Shown piece by piece: positions 6,961-16,445 of a stretch of 64,000 bases of DNA (within the stretch, counting starts at the first letter, position 1; the number at the start of each line of letters is the position of its first letter). The translations under genes and the position numbers were made by a program. The stretch comes from Roseimaritima sediminicola. GTDB taxonomy: Bacteria > Planctomycetota > Planctomycetia > Pirellulales > Pirellulaceae. The notes under the pieces were generated by a model. That model searched no databases. It was not told the origin of the DNA and saw nothing but the letters and a program-made list of their open reading frames with translations. The stretch spans positions 81,675 to 145,674 of the forward strand of contig NZ_WIAD01000008.1 in assembly GCF_009618275.1 (NCBI RefSeq). Direction: 5' to 3'.

Positions 6961-9900
6961 ATGCCACAGAACTCCCGTTCTTCGAACGCTTCGCAGTCCG
7001 CACAAACTCGTCGAGCCGGCCGCCAACTGTTGGCCGCCCTGTTGCGGCGTGGTGAGCAGCCCGAGACGCGGCGGGGCTTGCAGCTGGAGACGCTCGAAGG
7101 ACGCCAGATGATGGCCGGGGATGTCGAGCTGTTCGCGACCGGGTCGGCGGAAACGTTCGGAAATGCGGCAGCCAGCGGCATGGCGGCCGCCAGCGAGCAG
7201 GCCCAAGGCGAAGCAGCCCAGGGCGAGGAAGCCCAGGGGGAACCGCAGCCCGATCTGGTCGCCTTTGCCAAACTGCTGAAAGACCAAGGCGTGGTGTTCT
7301 ACGGTGCCGATTGGTGCGCGTTCTGTACCGAACAGAAAGAATTGTTCCAGGACGGGGCTCATGAGTTGCCCTTCGTCGAGGTCACCGACGGCTCGCGCAA
7401 TCTGAACGCCGTGGGCGTGGCCAATCAAATTCAGGAATTTCCCACCTGGGATTTCGATGCCAACACGCGTCTGACCGGCGTGTTGACCCTGCAGGAGATC
7501 GCCGATGCGGCGGGCGTGGCGATCCCCACGTCGGAATCACCCACGTTTGCCGACATTGCCGATCAGAGCGTCGCCATCGGCTCGCCGATCCACATCCCGA
7601 TCGATGCCTACGATCCCAACGGGCAGAATCTGACCGTGACGGCGACGGTCGAGGATCCGAACCTCTTGGAAGCCATCGTGCTCGAGGGCAACCGCAGCGT
7701 TCGCTTCGACATGAAGGGCTATGGCGACATGGTCTTCGAACTGTTCGAACAGCGGGCCGAGCGGCCGACCAGCCGCTTTATCGAACTGGCCAATTCCGGG
7801 TTCTACGACGGCCTGACGCTGCACCGCATTCTCGATAACTTCGTGCTCCAAGGCGGCGACCCCAACGGCGACGGCACGGGCGGATCCTCGCTGGGCGACT
7901 TCGACGACCAGTTCCATCCCGATCTCCAGCACACCACGACCGGCGTGCTGTCCTATGCCAAGAGCACCGACGACACCAACGACAGCCAGTTCTTCATCAC
8001 CGAAGGCAACCAACAGGGTCTCGATTACCAGCACTCGGTCTTTGGCCAGTTGGTCGAAGGCGAAGACGTTCGCGAAGGCATCAGCCGCGTCGCGGTGAAC
8101 AACGCGCAGAAGGGCGATCCGGTCACGCCGGTCGAAATCGAATCGGTCACCGTCTTCGAAGACAACGAGAATTCGGTCGTGATGCTGCGGCCGACCGGCA
8201 ACGGCACCGGGACCACCAACGTCACCTTCACCGTGACCGATCCCGATGGCAACCAGTACAGCCAGATCGTGGCCGTCACCGTGGGACCCGACACGGTCAA
8301 CGCCCAGCCCTACCTGGAAGACATCGATCCGGTCGTTTCGGCGCAGGGGACGCCCGCCCAGTTCCAGCTGGAATCGGTCGACCTCGAGGGTGACGCGGTC
8401 GAATACCTGGCGGAGGTCGACTCGGCCGATACCTCCGGCGCGACCGTGACGGTGACCGATGACGGCTTGGTCACCGTGACCCCGCCAAGCGACTACAGCG
8501 GCACGGTCCGCGTAGGCGTGGCTGTGCGTTATGCCCAAGGGGCTGCGACCCCGTCGGTACCGGCCAGCCCGGCGCCGATCGACATCCAGTACCTGGACGT
8601 GATGTTCTCGGCCGGCGCACCCGGATCCATCGATCTGGCCGCGGCCAGCGATACCGGCAGCAGCAGTACCGACAACGTCACCGGCGCCAGCGAGTTGACC
8701 TTTACGGTCAGCGGAGTGACGGCCGGATCGACCGTCGAACTGTTGGTCAACGACACCGTGGTCGGCGTCGGTGCGGCGACCGGGTCGACCGTTACGATCA
8801 CGACTGGCAACTTCGAAACGCTGGGCAGCGGCACCTACGAGGTGGTGGCTCGCCAGCGGGGCGCCGATGGCGTCAACAGCCCGACCAGCAGTCCTCTGAC
8901 GGTGGTCTACGACAACGTCTTGCCGGTGGCGGTCGGCCTGCCCGCCGGGCTGCAGGCCAACGTCGGGGCTCAGTACACCGCCGACCTGTCGCATCCCGAA
9001 GAGGGAGAGGGCCTGGTGTATGGACTGAGCAATCCGCCGGCCGGGGCGACGATCGATCCCGAGACCGGCATCATCCGCTGGACACCGACCGAGGCGCAAA
9101 CCGGAACGCAGTCGTTTAACGTCACCATGACCGACCTGGCCGGAAACGTGCGAACGCAGTCGATCGACATCAATGTCGAAGCGGTGGCCCAGGGAGAAAT
9201 CATCCTGGGCGTGACCGACCTGGATGGAAACGCCATCAGCAGCATTACGGCCGGCCAGGAGTTTCTGCTGACGTTCTCCGTTCGCGATGCCCGATCATTC
9301 TCGGCGACCGGCGTGTTTGCGGCGTACACCGATATTGTTTTCGACAACGATCTCGCCCGCCCGGTCGATACCGATCCGTTCGGTGCGGGACCGGATTTCC
9401 CCAACACCGTGGGCACGGTTTCCGACGGCTTGATCGACGAACTGGGGGCCTTCAGCAATTCCTTCAGCGGTAACGGTTCGGACGAAACCCTGATCGCCAC
9501 GGTGCGGATGCGCGCCCTGCAGGCCGGCGAGGCCACGTTCGTGCCGGATCCCGCCGACGGATCGGGCACCAGTTTTCTACTGTACGACGAAGACGACGAA
9601 ACGCCCACCGAAGCGATCAGCTACGAAGCGGCCAGCGTTGTGATCGAGGCCGCCTTCAGCGTCAACGACGACCAGTTTACGGCCGTCGAAAACAGCACCG
9701 ACAACACTTTGGATGTGCTGGATAACGATCAAGCCGCCGCCGGCGATACGCTGACCCTGGTCAGTGTCTCAACGCCCGACTCCGGCGGTCAGGTCACGAT
9801 CGACAACGGCGTCGTCCTGTACACGCCGGCGACCGATTTCACCGGTACCGAAACCTTTACCTATGTCGCTCGCGACACCGCGGGGGTCCAGCAGAGCGGC

Positions 9901-11844
9901 ACCGTGTCGGTGACCGTCTCGGCCCAGGCGGCCGCGCCCACCGCCGTGGGCGACACGCAGAGCGTGGCCAAGGATTCCACGGGCAACCGCTTGGATGTTC
10001 TGGCCAATGACGGCGGCGAGAACCTGACGATCACCGCGGTCGGTACGCCCGTCGCTGGCGGAACGGTCTCGATCGAATCGGGCAGTGGGGCCGTGTTGTA
10101 CACTCCCCCGGCCGGCTTTACCGGTACCGATACGTTTACCTACACCATCTCCAATGGCTCGCAGACCAGCCAGGCTTCGGTCGTGGTGAATGTTTCCGCG
10201 ACCAACCCGCCGCCGACAGCCGTCAACGACCTGTTCACCGTCACCGAAGACGCGGCGGAAGCCGAATACGATGTCTTGGCCAACGATTCCAACCCCGATT
10301 CGTCGGAAACGTTCAGTCTGACCTCGGTCGGCAGTTCCGGCAACGGCAGCACCGTTCGCCTGTCGGACGACGGCACCAAAGTCGTATACAAGCCGGCGGC
10401 GAATTTCTTTGGCAGCGAACAGATTACGTATACGATCACCGATTCCAATGGGGCTTCGGCCACGGGAACGATCACGTTTAATGTGACCGGCGTGAACGAT
10501 CCGCCGCCGGCCGCCGATGTGACCAAAACCATCACCAAAGGCGGTTCCGCCCAGACCGTCTTCAACATCGCCGATGCCGGGACCAACGTCGATGGGCCCG
10601 ATGAAACGCTGACCATCACCGCGGTGGGTTCGACCTCGGGCGGAGGCACCGTGGCGATCAGTGGCGATGCAATTACCTACACGCCTTCCTCGGCCAGCTT
10701 TACCGGCACCGATACGTTTACCTACACCATCACCGACGGCTCCGGTTCGACGGCCAGCGGCACGATCACGGTTAATGTGCGAGATTACGTGCCTCGCGAT
10801 TTCGTCATCACCCTGCCCAGTTCGAACATGATCATTCCCTACACGGCGCGTTTGGTCGGCACGACCGACTTTGGCGAGACGGTGGACCTGAGCGTCGACG
10901 CGGCGGTAACGGGCAACCAAATCGTGTTTACCGACCAGGCGCCCGGCAACTACCGCATCGAGATCCCCGAGATGCCGTTTCTGATCGGTGGCGAATCGGC
11001 CCAGACGATCGAAATAACCAGCGCCGCCGACGATGGCGATTTCGCCCAGGCCCTGCCGGAACTGGGATCGCTGCGGCCGGAATTCATGTCGCTGCGAGAT
11101 TTCCTGGGCTCCACGCCCAAGCAAAGCGTCTTTGCGGCGGTGGCTCCGGGGCAATCCAACCTGTTTGTGCTCTCGCCGCAGGACATGGGCGATCTGAGTG
11201 CCCCGACGGTGTCGCTGAACGCCGCGGGCGACCAGTTGACCATTGAAGTGACCAAGGCCGACGGAACTCGGGATACTCGCACCGTGGCGATCAATGGCAA
11301 CGATGCCGACCTGGAAGTCCGGGCGACCAGTGGCGACTACCGCTTGGTTCGCGTCAATTTGGATGACGGCACCGGTGGCTCGAGCAGTGCCGCCGCGGCA
11401 ACCCAGCAGGCCCAGGGCGAACAGGCCCAGGGCGAACAGGCTCAGGGCGAACAGGTCTCCGGCCAGTTCGCCAATAGCGAAGCGGCTCAAGGGGAATCGC
11501 CACGGATCGAACGTGTCGATTACTCGTCGGCTTCTGCTTCGCCCAAGCCAACCCCGGGGGCAACCGGCGCGCCCCTGTCGGCAAACCAGATTCCGACGGT
11601 TAAACTGGCCAGCAATTCGTCGGCCACGGTTAGTGCCGCAAGCGAGGGAAGCGACGCGCCGGCAGCGAATCTGGCCGATGTGGCCCAGCGGCGTACCGCG
11701 GCGATCGACTCGGCCATGGCTGCGGTAGCCACCCCGGGACAGCAGCCCACGACGGCCGAACAGATCCTGACCGGCGCCGACGAAGAGAGTGTCGACCCCG
11801 ACGTGGTGGACGACGTGTTGCGATTGTTGAGTGAACGCGAATAG
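6961..11844 (+). CDS. Giant secreted protein: thioredoxin-like + cyclophilin + cohesin/cadherin-like repeats
   Basis: A 1627-residue protein, probably exported and surface-associated. The N-terminus is basic and holds LETLEGRQMMAGD (about 42-54), a planctomycete LEPR-XLL-type segment found near the start of exported giants. Then come Ala-Gln-Gly-Glu repeats; a thioredoxin-like domain (about 95-195) with WCAFC, Cys119 and Cys122; a cyclophilin-type prolyl isomerase (about 245-400) with GDMVFELFE, QGGDPNGDGTGG and DTNDSQFFIT; Ig-like and cohesin-like stretches (about 450-895); and four tandem 'VNDDQF...LDVLDND...FTGTDTFTYT' cadherin-like repeats (about 895-1275). A second AQGE repeat lies near 1480-1510. 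An outer-surface folding or redox role is inference. A reductase gene starts 3 bp after the stop. GTG 6901 is an alternative start. Confidence 0.85.
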   Translation: MPQNSRSSNASQSAQTRRAGRQLLAALLRRGEQPETRRGLQLETLEGRQMMAGDVELFATGSAETFGNAAASGMAAASEQAQGEAAQGEEAQGEPQPDLVAFAKLLKDQGVVFYGADWCAFCTEQKELFQDGAHELPFVEVTDGSRNLNAVGVANQIQEFPTWDFDANTRLTGVLTLQEIADAAGVAIPTSESPTFADIADQSVAIGSPIHIPIDAYDPNGQNLTVTATVEDPNLLEAIVLEGNRSVRFDMKGYGDMVFELFEQRAERPTSRFIELANSGFYDGLTLHRILDNFVLQGGDPNGDGTGGSSLGDFDDQFHPDLQHTTTGVLSYAKSTDDTNDSQFFITEGNQQGLDYQHSVFGQLVEGEDVREGISRVAVNNAQKGDPVTPVEIESVTVFEDNENSVVMLRPTGNGTGTTNVTFTVTDPDGNQYSQIVAVTVGPDTVNAQPYLEDIDPVVSAQGTPAQFQLESVDLEGDAVEYLAEVDSADTSGATVTVTDDGLVTVTPPSDYSGTVRVGVAVRYAQGAATPSVPASPAPIDIQYLDVMFSAGAPGSIDLAAASDTGSSSTDNVTGASELTFTVSGVTAGSTVELLVNDTVVGVGAATGSTVTITTGNFETLGSGTYEVVARQRGADGVNSPTSSPLTVVYDNVLPVAVGLPAGLQANVGAQYTADLSHPEEGEGLVYGLSNPPAGATIDPETGIIRWTPTEAQTGTQSFNVTMTDLAGNVRTQSIDINVEAVAQGEIILGVTDLDGNAISSITAGQEFLLTFSVRDARSFSATGVFAAYTDIVFDNDLARPVDTDPFGAGPDFPNTVGTVSDGLIDELGAFSNSFSGNGSDETLIATVRMRALQAGEATFVPDPADGSGTSFLLYDEDDETPTEAISYEAASVVIEAAFSVNDDQFTAVENSTDNTLDVLDNDQAAAGDTLTLVSVSTPDSGGQVTIDNGVVLYTPATDFTGTETFTYVARDTAGVQQSGTVSVTVSAQAAAPTAVGDTQSVAKDSTGNRLDVLANDGGENLTITAVGTPVAGGTVSIESGSGAVLYTPPAGFTGTDTFTYTISNGSQTSQASVVVNVSATNPPPTAVNDLFTVTEDAAEAEYDVLANDSNPDSSETFSLTSVGSSGNGSTVRLSDDGTKVVYKPAANFFGSEQITYTITDSNGASATGTITFNVTGVNDPPPAADVTKTITKGGSAQTVFNIADAGTNVDGPDETLTITAVGSTSGGGTVAISGDAITYTPSSASFTGTDTFTYTITDGSGSTASGTITVNVRDYVPRDFVITLPSSNMIIPYTARLVGTTDFGETVDLSVDAAVTGNQIVFTDQAPGNYRIEIPEMPFLIGGESAQTIEITSAADDGDFAQALPELGSLRPEFMSLRDFLGSTPKQSVFAAVAPGQSNLFVLSPQDMGDLSAPTVSLNAAGDQLTIEVTKADGTRDTRTVAINGNDADLEVRATSGDYRLVRVNLDDGTGGSSSAAAATQQAQGEQAQGEQAQGEQVSGQFANSEAAQGESPRIERVDYSSASASPKPTPGATGAPLSANQIPTVKLASNSSATVSAASEGSDAPAANLADVAQRRTAAIDSAMAAVATPGQQPTTAEQILTGADEESVDPDVVDDVLRLLSERE

Positions 11845-11847
11845 TCG

Positions 11848-12825
11848 ATGCTGGCCCCGGTCGAATCTCCTCTGCCCCTGTTGATCACCGGATTGGCGGG
11901 GGTGCCGGGGTACAATGCGTTTGCTTTCTTTCGCCAGCGTTACGGCGACGCGGTGTGGGCCATTCGCCCCAAACGCAATTGGCGTCTGCAGGGTCCCGGC
12001 ATCATCGCCTGCGACACCGATGACACCCCAGCGGTCGATGCCCTCTGGAACCAGCACCGCTTTGCCGCCGTGCTCAGCTTTGCCGGTTCCTGCCACCTGA
12101 AGGCTTGCGAGCTGGATCCGGCTATGGCCCAACGGATCAATGTCCGCGGAACCGCCAACATCGCTCGTGCGGCGGCGCGGCACGGCGCCCGGATGATCCA
12201 CCTGTCCTCGGACCTGGTCTTCGCTGGCCGCCCCGAAGGCAACTACACCGAACGGGACACGCCCGACCCGGTGACGGTGTACGGCAAGACCATGGTCGAG
12301 GGCGAGCTGGAAGTGCTCGAGCGCTGCGCGGCCGCTTGCATCCTGCGGATCTCCCTGCCGATGGGCCCCAGTTTCAATGGGCACGCCGGAGCGATCGACT
12401 GGATCGAGTCTCGCTTCGCCAAAGACAAACCCGCCACGCTGTACTATGACGAGGTCCGCACGCCCACCTACGTGGCCTGTATGAACCAGTTGTACGAGCG
12501 GTTGCTGGTGGGCGAGGAAGCCGGGCTGTATCATGCCGGCGGGCCGCGAGCGCTCAGCCTGTACCAGATCGCTCAGGTGATCAACTTGGTGGGCGGCTAC
12601 GACCCGTCGCACCTGAAGGGTTGTCCGCGACACGAAGCCGGGCCGATTCCACCACGGGCGGGCAACGTCACGATGGATTCCAGCAAGTTGCAAGCGGTCT
12701 TTGGCGAGGACGTGTTCGCGCCGTGGCCGCTGCGCAGCGAGCTGGTCCCGGAGGACCGCCAGTGGCACCGCCGCCGGGAAGTCCTCAGCGGTTCGCCCGC
12801 CCGCGTGCTCGAGTTTTTGACGTAG
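11848..12825 (+). CDS. RmlD-like NAD(P)-dependent sugar-nucleotide reductase (extended SDR)
   Basis: A 325-residue extended short-chain dehydrogenase resembling dTDP-4-dehydrorhamnose reductase (RmlD). The N-terminal LLITGLAGVPGYNAF is a variant of the glycine-rich nucleotide-binding turn. The family blocks INVRGTANIARAAARHGARM, HLSSDLVFAG with GNYTERD, and the catalytic Tyr-Lys in VYGKTMVEGE are present, followed by TPTYVACMNQLYERLL and YHAGGPRALSLYQIA. The substrate is likely a nucleotide sugar, but no rhamnose genes are nearby. It begins 3 bp after the giant secreted protein and is probably translated from the same message. Confidence 0.85.
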   Translation: MLAPVESPLPLLITGLAGVPGYNAFAFFRQRYGDAVWAIRPKRNWRLQGPGIIACDTDDTPAVDALWNQHRFAAVLSFAGSCHLKACELDPAMAQRINVRGTANIARAAARHGARMIHLSSDLVFAGRPEGNYTERDTPDPVTVYGKTMVEGELEVLERCAAACILRISLPMGPSFNGHAGAIDWIESRFAKDKPATLYYDEVRTPTYVACMNQLYERLLVGEEAGLYHAGGPRALSLYQIAQVINLVGGYDPSHLKGCPRHEAGPIPPRAGNVTMDSSKLQAVFGEDVFAPWPLRSELVPEDRQWHRRREVLSGSPARVLEFLT

Positions 12826-12923
12826 ACGGAGCCGCTGTGCAGTTCGCCCCGATCTGCGGTTCGACCCATTGTGCGATTGACGAATCGGCGGACCAAGACC
12901 TCCCTATCTCTGGATCTTTGACG

Positions 12924-14420
12924 ATGAACCGAACGTCGACAGCGTTTCTCACGAGTCTGTTTTTGTTTGCCGGCAGTGTCCTGGCCGATTCGCAAGCGAC
13001 CACCCAAGCAGGTAATCAGGCAGCTACCTTGGCGGCCGATTACGCGGTGGTGGTCTCGCGTGCCACCTACGACAAACCCGCTTGGGCCGAGGTGGTCGCG
13101 GCGCTGGCCGATAAACATCAAACCGAAACGATCCTGGTCTGGGATGAGGATGCCAGCGAAGTGCTCGACGCGTTGCGGGCACGGCACCCTCGCTACACCT
13201 GCTTTGTGGCCCGGTCCGAGGAAGCCGGCCGCGAGTTCATCGCCGCCGTGCATCGTCTGTGCCGCCAATTCGACGACGATCCCTACGCCGACACGCTGTG
13301 GGCGGTCCTGACCGGCTACGACGCCGAGAACGCCCTGCAAATCGCGAAAACGAACCAGCCGTTGACGGTTCGCAAAGTCGCTTCGGGAACCGAGGTGGCC
13401 CTCGAAATGTGCCAGCAAGGCCTGTGGTACGACGAACTGGTGCAACACAAACAGGTTCAACGCCAGCTCGGCGAAGCGCCGCGGCAAACACGCGGTCCGG
13501 CCGACACGACCCGAGCCTTGGCCGACACCCTGACCGACTACCGCGCCGACCTGTTCGTCACTTCGGGACACGCCACCGAACGCGACTGGCAGATCGGATT
13601 CGCTTATCCCAACGGAACCTTTCGGTCTCAAGCCGGGCAGATGTACGGTGTTCCCCTGCAAGGCGAACGCTTCGCCATCGACAGCGACTCGCCCAAGGTC
13701 TACCTGGCGATTGGCAATTGCTTGATGGGACACATCGATGGCCCGGACGCGATGGCGCTTGCTTGGATGAACAGTGTGGGCGTTCGCCAAATGGTCGGCT
13801 ACACGGTCGTCACCTGGTACGGCTACGGCGGCTGGGGCGTGCTGGATTACTTTGTCGAACAACCGGGCCGTTACACCTTGGCCGAAGCTTTTCATGCCAA
13901 CCACCACGCCTTGATCCACCGCCTGGACACGGGTTTCGATGGCTTGGTGCGTCAGGACATCCCCGTGGGCCGCATGGCGTCCGATGGTCTCAATCCCACC
14001 GCGGCCGGTCGAACCATGGGGCTGACGCCGCAGGACGGCCGGGGTTTGATGTGGGACCGCGACGTGGTTGCCCTGTACGGCGACCCGGCTTGGCAAGCCC
14101 GGATGCAGCCCCAGCCGCTGGCCTACGAACAAGACCTGTCCATCGACGGTGATCGCTACACGCTGACAATCCGTCCCCAGCGTGGCGAGGAGTCGTTTCA
14201 ACCGATCAACGAGAACGGAGCTCAGCGAGGCGGCCGGCCCCTGGTGGCTTTCTTGCCGCACCGAGTCGAGGATATCCAGCTGGTCGATGGCCAGGATCTG
14301 ACGCCCGTGATCACCGACGATTTCGTCTTGATTCCCAACCCCGGCGATTGCGATCCCCAGCGGCCCTACCGGGTTGTGTTCACGGCCCGTCCGATTGGGC
14401 AGTCGCCAGGCGTCAAATAG
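12924..14420 (+). CDS. Secreted caspase/gingipain-like (clan CD) peptidase candidate
   Basis: A 498-residue protein with a clear signal peptide (MNRTSTAFLTSLFLFAGSVLA). The middle holds two hallmarks of clan CD cysteine peptidases (C25 gingipain, caspase, CHAT): a hydrophobic strand followed by SGHATE (ADLFVTSGHATE, His216) and a second strand followed by GNCLMG (KVYLAIGNCLMG, Cys266). Downstream GYTVVTWYGYGGWGVLDYF fits a C25-like follow-on block. The C-terminal 100 residues look beta-rich. Function is inferred from motif order, not from a database match, and the substrate is unknown. I start at ATG 12924 because the signal peptide begins there; the longer frame from 12621 overlaps the upstream gene. 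Confidence 0.65.
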   Translation: MNRTSTAFLTSLFLFAGSVLADSQATTQAGNQAATLAADYAVVVSRATYDKPAWAEVVAALADKHQTETILVWDEDASEVLDALRARHPRYTCFVARSEEAGREFIAAVHRLCRQFDDDPYADTLWAVLTGYDAENALQIAKTNQPLTVRKVASGTEVALEMCQQGLWYDELVQHKQVQRQLGEAPRQTRGPADTTRALADTLTDYRADLFVTSGHATERDWQIGFAYPNGTFRSQAGQMYGVPLQGERFAIDSDSPKVYLAIGNCLMGHIDGPDAMALAWMNSVGVRQMVGYTVVTWYGYGGWGVLDYFVEQPGRYTLAEAFHANHHALIHRLDTGFDGLVRQDIPVGRMASDGLNPTAAGRTMGLTPQDGRGLMWDRDVVALYGDPAWQARMQPQPLAYEQDLSIDGDRYTLTIRPQRGEESFQPINENGAQRGGRPLVAFLPHRVEDIQLVDGQDLTPVITDDFVLIPNPGDCDPQRPYRVVFTARPIGQSPGVK

Positions 14421-14438
14421 GAAGGCATGTGGAATCCA

Positions 14439-16109
14439 TCAACGGCCGACGCGCAGGACGCGTTTGGCCGTGATGTGCGGCGTTTCCAGTCCGGTCAGGT
14501 AATCCAGGTCGCCCGCGAGGGCGACTTTGGCGTTCAGGTGATTGCGTAGGTTCAGCCCCGGCATCGGGCTGACATAAGCCAGCGTCTGGCCGGCCCCGTT
14601 GGTCAGGGCGAACGGCGGCGAATCAGGGCGCGCGGAGTAGACCTGGACGAGAAAACCCTGCCGGTCGTAGCCTTCGGGGGCCGCTGACGTTGCGGCCGCG
14701 GATGTCGTCGTGAGCGAGGCTTCGGAAAGGTCCGTCGGTGCGACCGGAGCTTCGCCATCGCGTCGGCGCGAAATCCGCTGATACTGCTCGACGCGTTCAA
14801 CCAACACGCGAGCGCGTTCGCGTTTGACCGGATCGCTGTGTTGTTCCAACCACATTCTAGCCCGGCGGCGGATCGGTTCGACCACGGCGGCCGAACTGCC
14901 GGCGGCCATCTGCCGAGACAGTTCCAGTTGCAGCGCGTCGACGTCGGCGTCGACCAGGCGGCGGGATAGCTTGCGAGCGAGCTGTTGTTGTTCGGCGGCG
15001 CTGGGGGCGGACACCGGTCGCAGGGACGGGGGCGTTGTCTCCTGTAGGCCCGAGATGGTCGAGCCGCCCGCTGGGCTGCCGGTCGGGGCAAACGCGGCGG
15101 TTGCGGATACCTGCTGGACGGCCGGGGTGCGGCTGCCCGCGACCCAACTGCTGTCGTCGGCGGCCAGGGCCGGCTCCGGCGGCTGGGCCGTGCCGATCTG
15201 AGCAAGACCGCTCGCGGTGGAGCTTTCGGAGGCTTGGATATCGTGGACCACAATCGCCGGATCCACTTCCAGCTTGGGCGCTAGCCCCGGCGCCCGGGCG
15301 ACGCCCGAGCCGATGGGTTGCTCGCGGGATTCGGGATCCGTTTCCAGTTCGGCCCGGTCGCTCAGTTCGGCCCGGTCGCTCAGTTCGGCCTCCGATCGCG
15401 TCGCATCTGCGGCCTCATCGCGGCTGTCGGCCAAGCTTTCAGGCTGGGGGGCCGCCTCGTCGCGCATCGTCTCTTCGGTTGCCGTAGCCGGCGTCGCCTG
15501 GGCCAGATCGTCCAGTTCTTGTTCGGAAAGCCGCGGCGGCTGGGCGGCTGCGATTTGCGCGGCGCTGCGCCGCTGGATCTGGACCAGTTCTTCCGCGCTG
15601 TCGGCGATCTGCGAGCGGTGCACCCAGCGGAACTCGCCCGAGGGCGGCACGATCCGATACCACAGTTGCGGTCCGTCACCGGAGTTGCGTTCGGTTTGGC
15701 CGAGGATCGTGACCGTTTCGCCTTCGGCCAGTTGGACCTGCCAGCGGTAGGTGCGAGCGCGTCCCAGACGGGTTCCGATCCAAGCAACCGCACGCCGATC
15801 GACGACCACGCCGTGCGTTCCCTCCGCGTCGACTTCGATGCTATCGGCCGGCACCCAGGAAAAACTGCCTTCCGGTGGACGAACACCCAACCAACCGTCG
15901 TCGGTTTCTACGTACACGTCTAGTTCTTGTCCGATCCGCAGCGGGTCGGTTCGATAGAACTCTCCGGCCGGACCGCATCGCGCATACACGTCCTCGTGCG
16001 CGATGAAGACAACGTAGGGTTCGACCGGTCCATCCTGGGCGGCAGCCGAAAACAGGACGGGCACGGTGCCCACACAGGCGATCAAGACAAGAAACAGGCG
16101 ACGACACAT
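14439..16109 (-). CDS. Secreted SH3-domain protein
   Basis: A 556-residue exported protein. The signal peptide is MCRRLFLVLIACVGTVPVLFSAAA. Two bacterial SH3-like modules follow (about 30-95 and 100-170): VYARCGPAGEFYRTDPLRIG, GWLGVRPPEG...WVPADSI, then GETVTILGQ...WYRIVPPSGEFRWVHRSQI. The middle (about 180-420) is low-complexity, Ala/Ser/Glu-rich and includes the short repeat SDRAELSDRAEL. A helical stretch (RKLSRRLVDADVDALQLELSRQM) precedes a small C-terminal beta domain ending in TAKRVLRVGR. Such SH3 modules often bind peptidoglycan or peptides; the real partner is unknown. It converges with the upstream peptidase-like gene, 18 bp apart. Confidence 0.8.
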   Translation of the reverse strand: MCRRLFLVLIACVGTVPVLFSAAAQDGPVEPYVVFIAHEDVYARCGPAGEFYRTDPLRIGQELDVYVETDDGWLGVRPPEGSFSWVPADSIEVDAEGTHGVVVDRRAVAWIGTRLGRARTYRWQVQLAEGETVTILGQTERNSGDGPQLWYRIVPPSGEFRWVHRSQIADSAEELVQIQRRSAAQIAAAQPPRLSEQELDDLAQATPATATEETMRDEAAPQPESLADSRDEAADATRSEAELSDRAELSDRAELETDPESREQPIGSGVARAPGLAPKLEVDPAIVVHDIQASESSTASGLAQIGTAQPPEPALAADDSSWVAGSRTPAVQQVSATAAFAPTGSPAGGSTISGLQETTPPSLRPVSAPSAAEQQQLARKLSRRLVDADVDALQLELSRQMAAGSSAAVVEPIRRRARMWLEQHSDPVKRERARVLVERVEQYQRISRRRDGEAPVAPTDLSEASLTTTSAAATSAAPEGYDRQGFLVQVYSARPDSPPFALTNGAGQTLAYVSPMPGLNLRNHLNAKVALAGDLDYLTGLETPHITAKRVLRVGR

Positions 16110-16186
16110 AGTTGATATTCCTCCGTGCGTTGCTGTTAGCGGATCGGCCGGCTTGCCAGCAAGAGCGGTTTACCGGATCGCACGGA

Positions 16187-16247
16187 AATTTGCCAGCTCG
16201 CAGCCAGAATCGCCGGCTCGCAGGAAGATTTGCCGGCTCGCAGGGAT
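16187..16247. repeat. About 20-bp imperfect tandem repeat upstream of acnA
   Basis: Three imperfect units built on tttgccggctcgcag (near 16187, 16208 and 16228). They lie in the 336-bp divergent gap 16110-16445 between the SH3 protein and acnA. Nothing else recognisable is in the gap; it must hold both promoters, but no convincing hexamers stand out. Confidence 0.7.
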
Positions 16248-16445
16248 CAGACGCACCGGAGCGAAACGGCCCGCAACCACCTTGCGGCGTCGTCCCGCGG
16301 TGACGTCTGGGGTCGAGACAGCGAGGCAGGGCGGCGGCCGCCGACGTCGCTTTCTTTTGCCTGGCCGATGGCCCATACTGATTGAAGTTAAAGAGCTACG
16401 CCGTTCTTTCTTGCGCTTCACCGTTGTCGGATAAGGAACCACCAG

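Noticed and set aside
9769..12768. A 999-codon minus-strand frame under the giant protein and the reductase
   Set aside because: It is a shadow of two real genes, is Arg/Gly/Asp-rich and has no recognised fold.
14442..14471. A terminator hairpin between the convergent peptidase-like and SH3 genes
   Set aside because: The stem is interrupted and lies inside the coding end of the SH3 gene, so I did not call it.
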